Assembly (NCBI GenBank): GCA_035510155.1
Contig: DATKHR010000239.1
Span: 1-34,780, forward strand
Reading direction: 5' to 3'
Source of the DNA: DATKHR01 sp035510155
GTDB lineage: Bacteria; Acidobacteriota; Vicinamibacteria; Vicinamibacterales; CAVVIG01
DNA: 34,780 nucleotides
Position 1 is the stretch's first letter, and each line of letters opens with the position of its first letter. The notes beneath the pieces are model-generated. The model was not told the DNA's origin and made no database searches. It saw only the letters and a program-made list of their open reading frames with translations. The position numbers and the translations under genes are program-made. Below are positions 5,012-13,331 of this stretch, one piece after another.

Positions 5012-6717
5012 TGGCCGACCCGAACGCGGCCGGTCCGTACGACTACCCGACCCCGGCGATGCTGCAGCAGTACAGTGCGGACGCCCGGCGGTATGGTGGC
5101 GCTCCGGGGTACGCCACCGGCACGCCGCTCGACACCTCCCGGCTCGGCGCACCGCAGGCCACGCCCACCAAGTTGCCACTGATGCAGCGCATCGGCCGAG
5201 CGTGGAACGTGCTCATTACCGGGGCGGACGCAGCCAACGTCCTGTTTCCGCCGCAGCAACCGTTGCAGCCGATCGCACAATACCCGGACGCCGCGGTCGT
5301 CGGCCGGCCGTGGGATTATCAGGTCGGGCGTAACACGTGGGTCACGCCGCGCACCGGGGAACCGATCGGCTTCGCCGCCCTCCAAGCACTCGCCCAGAAC
5401 TACGACGTCCTGCGCCTGCTGATCGAACGGGTTAAGGACAAGATCGTGTTTGACCCGTGGCAGATCGGGCCGCGCAACAAGAAGGGGAAACGCGACAAGC
5501 GCTGCGATGAACTCGAGGAGGTCTTCTTCATGCCCGACCGGGAGCACATCTTCTCGGACTGGGCGCGGATGCTGCTCGAGCAGGTTATGGTCTACGACGC
5601 GCCGGCGATCTGGCTGCAACCCGACCGCAAAGGCGACCTCGCCGCGCTGCATATCATCGACGGATCGTTGATTTCGCCCAAGATCGGCTCCGACGGACGC
5701 GTCCCGGACCCGGACGTCGGGCCGGGCTACCAGCAGGTCATCAAGAACGGGCTCCCGGCGTGCGACTACATCAAGCCGGTGCCGCGGGGCCAGCCGGTGC
5801 CGCTGGCGCCAGACGGCATCCCGTTCCCAGAACTGATGTACGCGCCGCGCAATCCGCGCGTCAACAGCCTGTACGGCTACGGGCCGGTCGAGCAGATGAT
5901 TGCCACGGTCAACATCGCGATCTATCGCGAGGCGTACTTCCTGTCGTATTACACGATGGGCTCGACGCCGGACCTGCTGATCGCCCTGCCGTCGACGTGG
6001 AACGTGGACGAGATGGCGAAGTTCAAGCTGTGGTGGGACTCGGTGCTGCAGGGCAACGTCCAGAACCGCCGCGGCACGATGTTCGTCCCAGACGGCGCCA
6101 AGCCGGTCGACACCAAGGAGCGGATTCTCACCGACAAGTCGGACGAGTGGCTGATTCGGATCATGTGCTTCGCGTTCGGCCTGAACCCGATGCCGTTCAT
6201 CCAGCAGATGAACAAGGGGCAGGAGAAGACGCACCACACCGAGGCGCACGAGGAAGGCGAGCAGCCGTGGCGCCAATGGTTGGGCTCGCTGATCGACCGC
6301 ATCATCCGCACCAAGTTTGGTTATCCGGACCTGTGCTTCCGCTGGCAGGAAGAGGAGGTCGCCGATCCGCTCGAGCAGGCGCAGACCTACCAGATCTACG
6401 TCAACGCCAAGGTCTATCACCCGGACGAGGTGCGCGCCAAGCTGGGCGAGGACGCGATGCCGGACGACATGCGCGAGCAGATGGACATGGCGACCTTCGC
6501 CTCGACCGTCAACGCCACCATCCTGACCGAGGACCAGCTCGACGACAAGGACCAGCGTGCCGCCGCTCGCGCGCCGCAGTTCGGTGCGACCGGCGCGCCA
6601 GCGGCCCAGCCCGGCCCGCCCCAGCCGGCCGCGCCGGGGGTCGCGGGCAAGGTCTTGGGAAAAGCCGCAAGCCGTCCCCGGCACGCCCGGTCAACGTCGA
6701 CCGTGACGCGTTATTGA
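5011..6717 (+). CDS. Portal protein
   Basis: Forms the dodecameric DNA gate at the head vertex and contacts terminase and connectors. The 568-residue product has the portal core: DVLRLLIERVKDKIVFDPW (early helix), the stem/clip region with RNPRVNSLYGYGPVEQM, IAIYREAYFLSYYTMGSTPD, and the C-terminal CFAFGLNPMPFIQQMNKGQ followed by EAHEEGEQPW. The last 18 residues (AASRPRHARSTSTVTRY) are Arg/Ser-rich and unlike a folded end. They follow a GGGAAAA heptamer in slippery phase at which a -1 shift would fuse the portal to the MuF domain downstream. Otherwise translation ends at 6717. Confidence 0.9.
   Translation: MADPNAAGPYDYPTPAMLQQYSADARRYGGAPGYATGTPLDTSRLGAPQATPTKLPLMQRIGRAWNVLITGADAANVLFPPQQPLQPIAQYPDAAVVGRPWDYQVGRNTWVTPRTGEPIGFAALQALAQNYDVLRLLIERVKDKIVFDPWQIGPRNKKGKRDKRCDELEEVFFMPDREHIFSDWARMLLEQVMVYDAPAIWLQPDRKGDLAALHIIDGSLISPKIGSDGRVPDPDVGPGYQQVIKNGLPACDYIKPVPRGQPVPLAPDGIPFPELMYAPRNPRVNSLYGYGPVEQMIATVNIAIYREAYFLSYYTMGSTPDLLIALPSTWNVDEMAKFKLWWDSVLQGNVQNRRGTMFVPDGAKPVDTKERILTDKSDEWLIRIMCFAFGLNPMPFIQQMNKGQEKTHHTEAHEEGEQPWRQWLGSLIDRIIRTKFGYPDLCFRWQEEEVADPLEQAQTYQIYVNAKVYHPDEVRAKLGEDAMPDDMREQMDMATFASTVNATILTEDQLDDKDQRAAARAPQFGATGAPAAQPGPPQPAAPGVAGKVLGKAASRPRHARSTSTVTRY
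6657..6663 (+). promoter_or_regulatory. Candidate -1 ribosomal slippery site G GGA AAA
   Basis: In the portal frame the codons are TTG GGA AAA GCC, giving X XXY YYZ (G GGA AAA). The lambda G/GT site is the closely similar G GGA AAG. A -1 slip enters exactly the frame of the MuF-like protein, giving a fusion of about 835 aa. The MuF frame has no ATG or GTG near its start. Confidence 0.5.
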
Positions 6718-7517
6718 GTGCGGAGAAGAAGCTTGCGGAGATCATCCTTGCGTTCTTCCGTCGACAGGGGCCGGCGCTCGCCCATCAGGTCGAGCTGGCG
6801 CGGGCCAAGCTCGAGCGCGCTGCCACCTCCGACGACGAAGCCGACGAGGTCGCCCGCATCCTCGCCGAGCTGGACTTCTCCGGCTGGTCCGTGCTCACCG
6901 GCGACATCCGTCCCATCCTCGAGGCCGTCGGCGCCGACGGGTCCACGGTCGCGCTTCACCAGATCGGGCTGGGCACGGAGGTGCGCAGCGAAGTGCTCAA
7001 CGTGGTTCGCGACGAGACCCTCGACTACGCCAGCGAGCGCTCGGCCGAACTCGTCGGTATGCGCCTTACTGAGGCCGGCAAGCTGGTCGAGAATCCAGAC
7101 GCCCGCTGGGCCATCACCGACGCCACCCGCGACTACCTCCGCGGCGTTGTTCTGGACGCGGTCAAGGAAGGCTGGAGCAACGACAAGCTGGCGGACGAGA
7201 TCGTGCAGTCCGAGGGGTTCTCGGAGGACCGCGCCATGATGATCGCGCGCACCGAGACCCAGTTCGCGGCCAATAACGGCGCGATGGCGAGCTACGAGGC
7301 GTCCGGGGTGGTCTCCGGCAAACAGTGGCTGGCGCACGAGGACGCCTGCGACGAGTGCGAGGACAACGAGGCCGACGGCGTGATCGCGTTGGACGACGAC
7401 TTCTCCAGCGGCGACGACGCGCCGCCGGCACATCCGAACTGCCGGTGTCAGGTTCTCCCGGTGGTCGATTGGGACAAACGTGATGCCGCACTCGCGGCCG
7501 AGGAAGAGACACCATGA
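6714..7517 (+). CDS. MuF-type (SPP1 gp7-like) minor head protein
   Basis: Minor head protein attached to the portal and packaged in few copies. The C-terminal half has the MuF signature: IARTETQFAANNGAMASYEASGVV, then KxWLAHEDACDECEDNEADG and PPAHPNCRCQVLPV near the end. The N-terminal part is helical (SAEKKLAEIILAFFRRQ). The start is uncertain: the frame is open back beyond 6657 with a basic linker (GKSRKPSPARPVNVDRD), and the only start codon near the portal stop is TTG 6714, which overlaps that stop (TTGA) and lacks a clear Shine-Dalgarno. Either it is translationally coupled from TTG, or it is made only as a portal fusion by frameshifting. Its stop overlaps the protease ATG. Confidence 0.85.
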   Translation: MSAEKKLAEIILAFFRRQGPALAHQVELARAKLERAATSDDEADEVARILAELDFSGWSVLTGDIRPILEAVGADGSTVALHQIGLGTEVRSEVLNVVRDETLDYASERSAELVGMRLTEAGKLVENPDARWAITDATRDYLRGVVLDAVKEGWSNDKLADEIVQSEGFSEDRAMMIARTETQFAANNGAMASYEASGVVSGKQWLAHEDACDECEDNEADGVIALDDDFSSGDDAPPAHPNCRCQVLPVVDWDKRDAALAAEEETP

Positions 7518-9283
7518 ATCAGCCGATGCGCGTGTTTGCACAGATCACCAAGGTCGACGAAGAGAAGCGGCTCGTCTATGGGCGCGCGGCGCACGAGGTC
7601 CCGGACCGCGCGGACGAGATCTTCGACTACGACAGCTCCAAGCCATACTTCGAGGCGTGGAGCGAGTCGTTCAAGAAGGACACCGACGGCAAGAGCCTCG
7701 GCAACATCCGCGCGATGCACGGTAAGGTTGCTGCCGGCAAGCTGGTGGAGATCGAGTTCAACGACGCGGACAAGGCGATCGACATCGTCGGCAAGATCGT
7801 CGACGACGGCGAGTGGAAAAAGGTCCTCGAGGGCGTCTACACCGGCTACAGCATCGGCGGCTCCTACGTCGGCGAGCCCAAGTACGAGAAGGTCGACGAG
7901 CGCCAGCTGCGGCGTTACACCGCGAACCCGTCCGAGATCAGCGTCGTGGATTCGCCCTGCATCCCGTCGGCGAAGTTCTTCGAGGTGCGCAAGGCGAACG
8001 GCGAGACCGGCACCGTCGAGTTCAAGGTCAAAGCTGTCGACCCGGCGCCGGTCGAAGTGCGCGGCAGCGACGGGGACGTGGCGGCCTTCGGCAAGGCGCT
8101 GAACGATTCCGGCTTGACCCTACAGGATGCCATCGACCTGATCGCGATCGAAGCGCTGCTGTGGACCGTGGCCGAGCTGGAGAAGCGGGAGTTCTCGACC
8201 GCGGAGCGCAAGGAGCGGGCGAAGAGCGGTCACGCCCTGCCCGACGGGTCGTTTCCGATCGACAACAAGTCGGACCTGAAGAACGCCATCCGCGCCTACG
8301 GCCGGGCCAAGGACAAAGCCAAGGCGAAGGCGCACATCATCTCCCGGGCGAAGGCGCTCGGCGCCTCCGACCTGTTGCCGGAGAACTGGACCAAGGGGGA
8401 GAAGGCGGCCGCCGGCGAGCTGGCCAAGCCGCTGATTAACAGTGACAGCGACGAGGCCCGCAGCGCGAACATCGCGACCGAGATCAAGGCCGGGACCGAC
8501 CCCAAGCAGGCGGAAGCGATCGCCTACTCGATCCAGCGGCGGGCCAAGCGTCGGCGCAAGCTCTACGGCACGGTCGAGCTGACCAAGGGCATGTGGAACG
8601 TGCAGGAGTTCGCCGAGTGCCTCGAGTGTCTGGCCTGCGTCGCCCGGGGCGCGCAGTACGACTTCGACGCCGAGGGCGACGACTCCGACGTGCCGCGCAA
8701 GCTGCGCAACGCGGTCGGCGAGCTGGTCGAGATCTTCAAGGAGATGTCGGAGGAAGAGGCCGAGGAGATGCTCGAGGAGCTGAAGGAGCACGCCGGCATC
8801 GGCGAGGACGACGAGATCGAGCACGGGCTCGAGGCCGCACGCCGGGTCGGCGCCCTGCGCAAGGAGCTGGCCGGCAAACTGTCGCTCGAGCGCGCCTCCC
8901 AGATCTGCAAGGGCTACGCCGTGTCGCTCGGCGACATGGACTGGCAGGACAAGGTACTGGCGGCCGCGGCCAAGAGTGCCCCGGTGCCCGACGGACCGGA
9001 TCACGCCGCGGTGGTCGCGCAGCTGGCCAAGGCGACCGAGCGCATCGCCGCGCTGGAGCGCCAGCCGATGCCGCGAACGGTGATGCTGCGCACGGTCGAG
9101 CAGGCCGTGGCGCGGAGCAAGGAACAGGACAACGGGACCGGCAAGGCGAACGGCGCCGACCCGCAATTGATCGACCTGACCGAGGACGACCTCGCGGTCG
9201 CCAAGAATCTCGACGGGACGGTCGACTACGAACTCGCGCGGCGGCTCAAGCTGCAGCGCCTGAACATGGCACCGGCTACTTAA
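7514..9283 (+). CDS. Prohead protease (XkdF/S78-like) with scaffold-type C-terminus
   Basis: Cleaves scaffold and capsid during head maturation. Residues 1-155 are the protease: NIRAMHG (catalytic His about H69), a segment ending GEWKKVLEGVYTGYSIGGSYVG (probable Ser113), and NPSEISVVDSPC, the usual follow-on motif. Residues about 227-292 match the DUF6582 type (FSTAERKERAKSGHALPDGSFPI...AKALGASDLLPENW). Residues 310-345 carry an ATEIKAGTDPKQAEAIAYSIQRRAK motif frequent in phage proteins. The rest is acidic and helical with a coiled coil near residues 490-520, as expected for an internal scaffold. At 589 aa it is longer than a stand-alone protease, and no separate scaffold gene is present, so protease and scaffold are probably one polypeptide. 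Confidence 0.82.
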   Translation: MNQPMRVFAQITKVDEEKRLVYGRAAHEVPDRADEIFDYDSSKPYFEAWSESFKKDTDGKSLGNIRAMHGKVAAGKLVEIEFNDADKAIDIVGKIVDDGEWKKVLEGVYTGYSIGGSYVGEPKYEKVDERQLRRYTANPSEISVVDSPCIPSAKFFEVRKANGETGTVEFKVKAVDPAPVEVRGSDGDVAAFGKALNDSGLTLQDAIDLIAIEALLWTVAELEKREFSTAERKERAKSGHALPDGSFPIDNKSDLKNAIRAYGRAKDKAKAKAHIISRAKALGASDLLPENWTKGEKAAAGELAKPLINSDSDEARSANIATEIKAGTDPKQAEAIAYSIQRRAKRRRKLYGTVELTKGMWNVQEFAECLECLACVARGAQYDFDAEGDDSDVPRKLRNAVGELVEIFKEMSEEEAEEMLEELKEHAGIGEDDEIEHGLEAARRVGALRKELAGKLSLERASQICKGYAVSLGDMDWQDKVLAAAAKSAPVPDGPDHAAVVAQLAKATERIAALERQPMPRTVMLRTVEQAVARSKEQDNGTGKANGADPQLIDLTEDDLAVAKNLDGTVDYELARRLKLQRLNMAPAT

Positions 9284-9343
9284 GGGGCCGGACTCCGATC
9301 AACCATCCAACCTAACCGTACCAGATCGACGAGGAGCCCAGCA

Positions 9344-10930
9344 ATGGACGCCCCGAAACCTGCAGTAATCGATGCATTCCGGCGGTTTGCTTTCCGCCCG
9401 GAGATCGCCAAGTCGACAGATTCCCTGTCTGCGGCGATCAACATGCTGCGCGAAGCGACGATGAAGCCGCTCGCGTACAAGGACGTCGCCGGGCTTCCGG
9501 GCTCGCAGTGGCTCCTGCAGAAGGCATTCACCCAGCCGACGTCCGCCATCTCCGGTCTCGCGCAGTACGACTTGGAACAGGGCGCGCGGCTGCTGTATCC
9601 GATCACGACGATCCTCCGCAACATGATCCCGCGCCAGACCGGCGGGCTCGGCATTCAGGCCAACTGGCGCTCGATCACGGCGGTGAACCCGTCGCGGATC
9701 AGCATCAACTTGGCGGAAGGCCAACGCGGCGCGGCCATGGCGCAGACCGTGACCGACAACCTCGCCAAGTTCAGCACGCAGGGCCTCGACAACTTCGTCA
9801 CCGAGCAGGCGTACATGGCGGCGCTGACGTTCGAGGACCTGATGGCGTTGATGGCGACTGAAACGCTGCAGGCCACGATGGAAGCGGAAGAACTGCTCGA
9901 CATCGGCGGCAACTCGAGCGTGGCGCTGCAGACCACGCCGACGCCGACGCAGGGCGCGGTCAGCAACACCGGCGGCTCGTTCAGCAACGGCACCTACTCG
10001 GTGATCTGCGTCGCGCTCACGTTCGACGGCATGACCCGGGCGAGCGTGTCGTCCACCGGCGTCCCGCTGCCGTATACCCGGGCCAACATGGACGGGACCA
10101 CGACACCGATTCAAGGCTTCTGCGGCATTCAGAGCGCCGCGCTGTCCGTGACGCTGTCTGGCGGCACGTCGACGCAGCAGATCAACGCCAAAGTCGCCGC
10201 AGTCACGGGCGCGTTCGGCTATGCGTGGTACGAAGGCAGCGGCGGCAGCGAGAAGATCGTCGCCATCACCGGCTATCCGAGCGTCACGATCAACGCGGCG
10301 CCGGCCGGCACGAATCAAGCTGCGACCGCCATCCCGGCGACCGACACGTCGTTGAACTCGCTAACCTACGACGGTATCCTGACCCAGATCGTGAAGAGCG
10401 GCTCCGGGGCATACGTCAAAGACCTCGGCGGCGCGGCCCTGACCTCGAGTGGTTCCGGGTCGGGTGGCATCACCGAGTTCGACAACCTGATCAGCGATCG
10501 CATCAGCAACTATCGCCTCGTGCCGACCGATATCTTCATGTCGCCGTACGACCACGGCAAGGCGTCGGCGCTGATCTTGAACGGCAACACCAACCTCGCG
10601 CCGTTCGTGATGGGCGACGCCTCGGAGAACGGGTTGTCGGCGGCGGCGCAGCTCAAGGTGTACAACAACAAGGTGGGCTTCGGCAACACGCGGCTGGACG
10701 TGCACGCGCATCCGTTCATCCCGCAGGGCACGGCGCTGTTCTACAGCCGGACCAACCCGTACCCGCTGTCGAACGTCCCGAACCTGATCCGGAAGCTGTT
10801 GCGGCGTGACTACTGGTCGGTCGAGTGGCCGGTCGTCACCATGCAACGGACGATGGGCGTCTACTTCGACGGCGTGCTGCAGGTGTACTTCCCGCCGGCG
10901 TTTGGCGTCATCACCGGCATGAGCAACTAA
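9344..10930 (+). CDS. Major capsid protein with inserted beta domain
   Basis: Position after the protease, 528-residue size and HK97-like segments identify the coat protein: an N-arm, PITTILRNMIPRQTGGLGIQANWRSI, then EQAYMAALTFEDLMALMATETLQATMEAEELLDIGGN (long spine helix region), and the C-terminal NKVGFGNTRLDVHAHPFIPQGTALFYSR...QRTMGVYFDGVLQVYFPPAFGVI. Residues about 196-333 are a Gly/Ser/Thr-rich insertion (GTYSVICVALTFDGM...GAFGYAWYEGSG..EKIVAITGYPSVTI), a domain of the type displayed on the outside of large capsids. Start ATG follows GAGGAG at about 9330. It is followed by a strong terminator, consistent with very high expression. Confidence 0.85.
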   Translation: MDAPKPAVIDAFRRFAFRPEIAKSTDSLSAAINMLREATMKPLAYKDVAGLPGSQWLLQKAFTQPTSAISGLAQYDLEQGARLLYPITTILRNMIPRQTGGLGIQANWRSITAVNPSRISINLAEGQRGAAMAQTVTDNLAKFSTQGLDNFVTEQAYMAALTFEDLMALMATETLQATMEAEELLDIGGNSSVALQTTPTPTQGAVSNTGGSFSNGTYSVICVALTFDGMTRASVSSTGVPLPYTRANMDGTTTPIQGFCGIQSAALSVTLSGGTSTQQINAKVAAVTGAFGYAWYEGSGGSEKIVAITGYPSVTINAAPAGTNQAATAIPATDTSLNSLTYDGILTQIVKSGSGAYVKDLGGAALTSSGSGSGGITEFDNLISDRISNYRLVPTDIFMSPYDHGKASALILNGNTNLAPFVMGDASENGLSAAAQLKVYNNKVGFGNTRLDVHAHPFIPQGTALFYSRTNPYPLSNVPNLIRKLLRRDYWSVEWPVVTMQRTMGVYFDGVLQVYFPPAFGVITGMSN

Positions 10931-10939
10931 TAGCGGACC

Positions 10940-10981
10940 GGGCGCGCGTTGGCCTCCTCGTAACGGCGCGCGCCCCTTTTT
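10940..10981 (+). terminator. Rho-independent terminator after the capsid gene
   Basis: GGGCGCGCG (10940-10948) pairs with CGCGCGCCC (10967-10975) to give a 9-bp GC stem with an 18-base loop, followed by C and TTTTT (10977-10981). It lies between the capsid stop and the connector gene, four bases before the next ATG, so it probably lowers transcription of tail genes relative to capsid. Confidence 0.75.
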
Positions 10982-10984
10982 CCC

Positions 10985-12010
10985 ATGAGCCCGCTCGACC
11001 TCACCATCTACGCCAACGCGGCGCAGTGGCTCAACCTGTCCGCGGTCCCGATCTCCGGAATCAGTAACACCAACCCGGGCGTCGTGACGACCCCGGCCGC
11101 CAACGCGTTCCTTTCCACCATGCCGGTAACGCTGACCAGCGTCGGCGGCATGACGGAAGTGAATGGCCAGACCTACCCGGTGACGGTTATCGATCCGACG
11201 CACTTCTCGATTGGGGTGGACACTACGTCGTTTGGCGTCTACACCGTCGGCGGTTTCGCGTCCATCGACCACTCGCTGCTCGAGCGGCTGATTTCGGCCT
11301 GCTCGTCGTTTATGCAGCGCTGGATGTCGCGGATCATCGCCAACCAGCAGTACAACGAGACCCGCAACGGGCTCGGCCAGCCGACGATGCCGTCCAAGCA
11401 GACCCCGATCACGTCGATCACGTCGCTGGTCATCGACGGCATCGTGATCCCGCCGCGGCCGCAGCTGACGCCGGTCAACCAGACCTACGCCGGAGTGCCG
11501 TTCCCGTACGGGCCGTCCGGCTACACCTTCGACGAGGCGCAGGTCTATCTGTCCGGGTTTCAGTTCTGCCGCGGCTATCAGAACGTCCAGTGGACCTACA
11601 ACGCCGGCTACATGATCCCGAACGAGCCGCAGGTCGTGCCGGCGTCGCTGACCCTGACCACCATCGCGCGCTGGAGCGCCGGCGATCTCGGCGTAACCTA
11701 CGCCAACGGCACGCCGCTGGTGCGGGTCGCGTCGGCGCCGCTGCAGGGGCAGTACACGGCGCTCGGCAGCACCTACGGCTTTAACGTCGCCGACGTCGGC
11801 CAGTTGGTGCTGATCTCCTACGCCATGATCCCGTACGACATCGAGCAGGCGTGCATCGACCTGATCGGCGATTGGTTCAAGGCGCGCGCCCGGATCGGCG
11901 TCACCTCGGAGTCGATCGAGCAACAGTCGATCACGTTCAACGTCAAGGCCCTGACCGACCGGGCGAGGGGCGTCATGGAGCAGTACGCGCGGAGGGCTCC
12001 GATATGGTGA
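10985..12010 (+). CDS. Head-tail connector (adaptor) protein with inserted beta domain
   Basis: The 341-residue product begins MSPLDLTIYANAAQWLN and ends in a helical connector region (IPYDIEQACIDLIGDWFKARARIG...ALTDRARGVMEQYARR), typical of gp6/gp15-type adaptors that bind below the portal. The central part (LLERLISACSSFMQRWMSRII..., FCRGYQNVQWTYNAGY) fits too. Residues about 28-91 look like an inserted FCCH-type beta domain (NTNPGVVTT...VGGMTEVNGQTY...THFSIGVDTTSFGVYTVGG), the same motif found in the hub gene at 17871. Adaptors are usually about 100-200 aa, so the extra length is explained by this and other insertions. Confidence 0.75.
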   Translation: MSPLDLTIYANAAQWLNLSAVPISGISNTNPGVVTTPAANAFLSTMPVTLTSVGGMTEVNGQTYPVTVIDPTHFSIGVDTTSFGVYTVGGFASIDHSLLERLISACSSFMQRWMSRIIANQQYNETRNGLGQPTMPSKQTPITSITSLVIDGIVIPPRPQLTPVNQTYAGVPFPYGPSGYTFDEAQVYLSGFQFCRGYQNVQWTYNAGYMIPNEPQVVPASLTLTTIARWSAGDLGVTYANGTPLVRVASAPLQGQYTALGSTYGFNVADVGQLVLISYAMIPYDIEQACIDLIGDWFKARARIGVTSESIEQQSITFNVKALTDRARGVMEQYARRAPIW

Positions 12011-12525
12011 GCGGCGCACTGATCGGAGACCGCGAACTGGTGGCGCGGCTGGGCCGGCTGCCGGAGCAGACCCGGCGCGACGTGCGCGACACGGTGATCG
12101 CGCTCGGCTTCGAGCTGCAGCGCATCGTCCAGACCCAGTACCTAGACGGGCAGGCGCTGCGCGTCCGGACCGGGCGCCTGTCGTCGTCCATCGGCCAGCG
12201 CACCGCGCGCAGTCCGGGCGACACCCGGACCCGGTTCGAGGACAGCGGCGACCGCTTCGACTACTACGTCGGCACCAACGTCAGCTACGGCCGGGCGTGG
12301 GAGTTGGGCTTCACCACGCCGGCCTTCACCGTCTACCCCAAGACCGCCAAGGCGCTTAGGTTCGAGGTCGGCGGGCAGGTGGTGTTTGCGGCACACGCCA
12401 ACATCCCGGCCAAGAGCCACGCCGCGCGGCCGTTCTTGGCACCGGCGCTGGCCGACATCACGCCGCTCGCGACCCAGAAGCTCGGCGATGCCCTCACCGC
12501 CGCGGCTAGAAAGGTGATGGGATGA
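12004..12525 (+). CDS. HK97 gp10-like tail completion / minor head-tail joining protein
   Basis: Overlaps the adaptor gene by 7 bases, starting at ATG 12004 (MVSGALIGDRELVARLGRLPEQ). The 173-residue protein has the gp10-like layout: an N-terminal helix that 'ARLGRLPEQTRRDVRDTVIALGFELQRIVQ', then RTGRLSSSI, VGTNVSYGRAWELGF and a C-terminal ARPFLAPALADITP motif. These proteins close the connector and join head to tail. Assignment is by motif pattern and position; length is normal for the family. Confidence 0.78.
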   Translation: MVSGALIGDRELVARLGRLPEQTRRDVRDTVIALGFELQRIVQTQYLDGQALRVRTGRLSSSIGQRTARSPGDTRTRFEDSGDRFDYYVGTNVSYGRAWELGFTTPAFTVYPKTAKALRFEVGGQVVFAAHANIPAKSHAARPFLAPALADITPLATQKLGDALTAAARKVMG

Positions 12526-12689
12526 CGTCCCCGGCTGCACGGGAGGGGGTCTTCTTCGACGTGGCGACAGGCCAACGTATATCTGTAGCCACGATGCGTC
12601 CCAAGCGGCTCCCGGTGGCCGTCGCGGCCGTCCTCGGCACGCGCTCGCCTCAGCCGTTCATGATCGCGGTCCGGGGCCGGCGCAAGTGA
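12522..12689 (+). CDS. Hypothetical protein, 55 aa, in the connector cluster
   Basis: Starts with ATG overlapping the stop of the upstream gene (ATGA) and ends with a stop overlapping the GTG of the next gene (GTGA). This is the same coupling used throughout the operon and the main reason to accept such a short gene. The product (MTSPAAREGVFFDVATGQRI...) is basic at its end (AVRGRRK), with a hydrophobic middle segment VAVAAVLGT. No family is recognised; a small structural or assembly role is possible from context only. Confidence 0.55.
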   Translation: MTSPAAREGVFFDVATGQRISVATMRPKRLPVAVAAVLGTRSPQPFMIAVRGRRK

Positions 12690-13135
12690 GCCCGACGCGC
12701 GAACAGATCTACACCGCCCTATGGTCGCTGATCACGTCCAACATCAACGCGCAGGGTCAGTTTGTGACCATGCAGCGGTATCTGCGCCACTTCGCGGACG
12801 TCAGCCCGGGCGAGATGCCGGCGCTGTACATGGAGGAACGCGGCGAACAGTGGGTCAAGAAGGGCAAGGGGATCCCGGCGATCCGCACGCTGAAGGCGGA
12901 CGTGCTGATCTACGTCAACACCGGCGACCCGCTGGCGGTCCTGCCGTCGACGCTGGTCAACAACGCGCTGGACGTGCTGGACGACATCGTCGAGCAGCCG
13001 GGCAACCCGGGCAACGTCCAGACTTTGGGCGGCATCGTCGAGCACGTCTATATCGAGGGGCAGGTGGCGATCGCCGAGGGGCTGCTCCAGTCGACCTCCA
13101 TCGTCCGCGTCCCGATTACGGTCCTGATCCCGTGA
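12686..13135 (+). CDS. Putative tail terminator / tail completion protein
   Basis: GTG start overlaps the upstream stop. The 149-residue protein (PTREQIYTALWSLITSNINAQ...FVTMQRYLRHFADVSPGEMPALYMEERGE...ADVLIYVNTGDP...NVQTLGGIVEHVYIEGQVAIAEGL) has the shape of minor tail proteins of the gpU/tail-terminator class, which cap the tail tube before joining to the head. Support comes from position directly upstream of the tube gene and from the alpha-beta pattern. Its stop overlaps the next GTG. Confidence 0.65.
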   Translation: MSPTREQIYTALWSLITSNINAQGQFVTMQRYLRHFADVSPGEMPALYMEERGEQWVKKGKGIPAIRTLKADVLIYVNTGDPLAVLPSTLVNNALDVLDDIVEQPGNPGNVQTLGGIVEHVYIEGQVAIAEGLLQSTSIVRVPITVLIP

Positions 13136-13320
13136 ACCACGCCAACGGCTCGCCCAAGATCGCCATCCCCGGCAACGCGGGAGAGGCGATCGCTGCCGCT
13201 CTCAACCGGATGGCCCTGCACCAAGGCGACTGCGAGGCCGTCATCATCAAGAAGCGTGAAGCCGGCGGCCGCTACGTCTACCGGATCGCTTTCAACCCAA
13301 CCCCGGCGACGCCCGGATAA
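13132..13320 (+). CDS. Hypothetical protein, 62 aa
   Basis: GTG 13132 overlaps the preceding stop (GTGA). The product begins MNHANGSPKIAIPGNAGEAIAAALNRMALHQG and continues with EAVIIKKREAGGRYVYRIAF: a helix followed by a beta hairpin. No family is recognised. It lies between the tail terminator and tube genes and ends 11 bases before the tube ATG, with AAGGAG in the gap. Coupling and clean coding pattern support a real gene. Confidence 0.6.
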   Translation: MNHANGSPKIAIPGNAGEAIAAALNRMALHQGDCEAVIIKKREAGGRYVYRIAFNPTPATPG

Positions 13321-13331
13321 GGAGTTTTACT

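Noticed and set aside
4768..6684. 638-codon open frame on the minus strand opposite the portal gene
   Set aside because: High GC and third-position bias keep antisense frames open. The portal on the + strand has clear family motifs; the antisense product is Arg/Leu/Asp-rich with no recognisable domain.
10960..10966. GTAACGG as a further initiator binding site
   Set aside because: A single copy inside the capsid terminator loop, without neighbours; it is likely chance.
10361..12019. 552-codon minus-strand frame opposite capsid and adaptor genes
   Set aside because: It spans the terminator and two real genes, shows no start signal or motif, and has the composition of a shadow frame.
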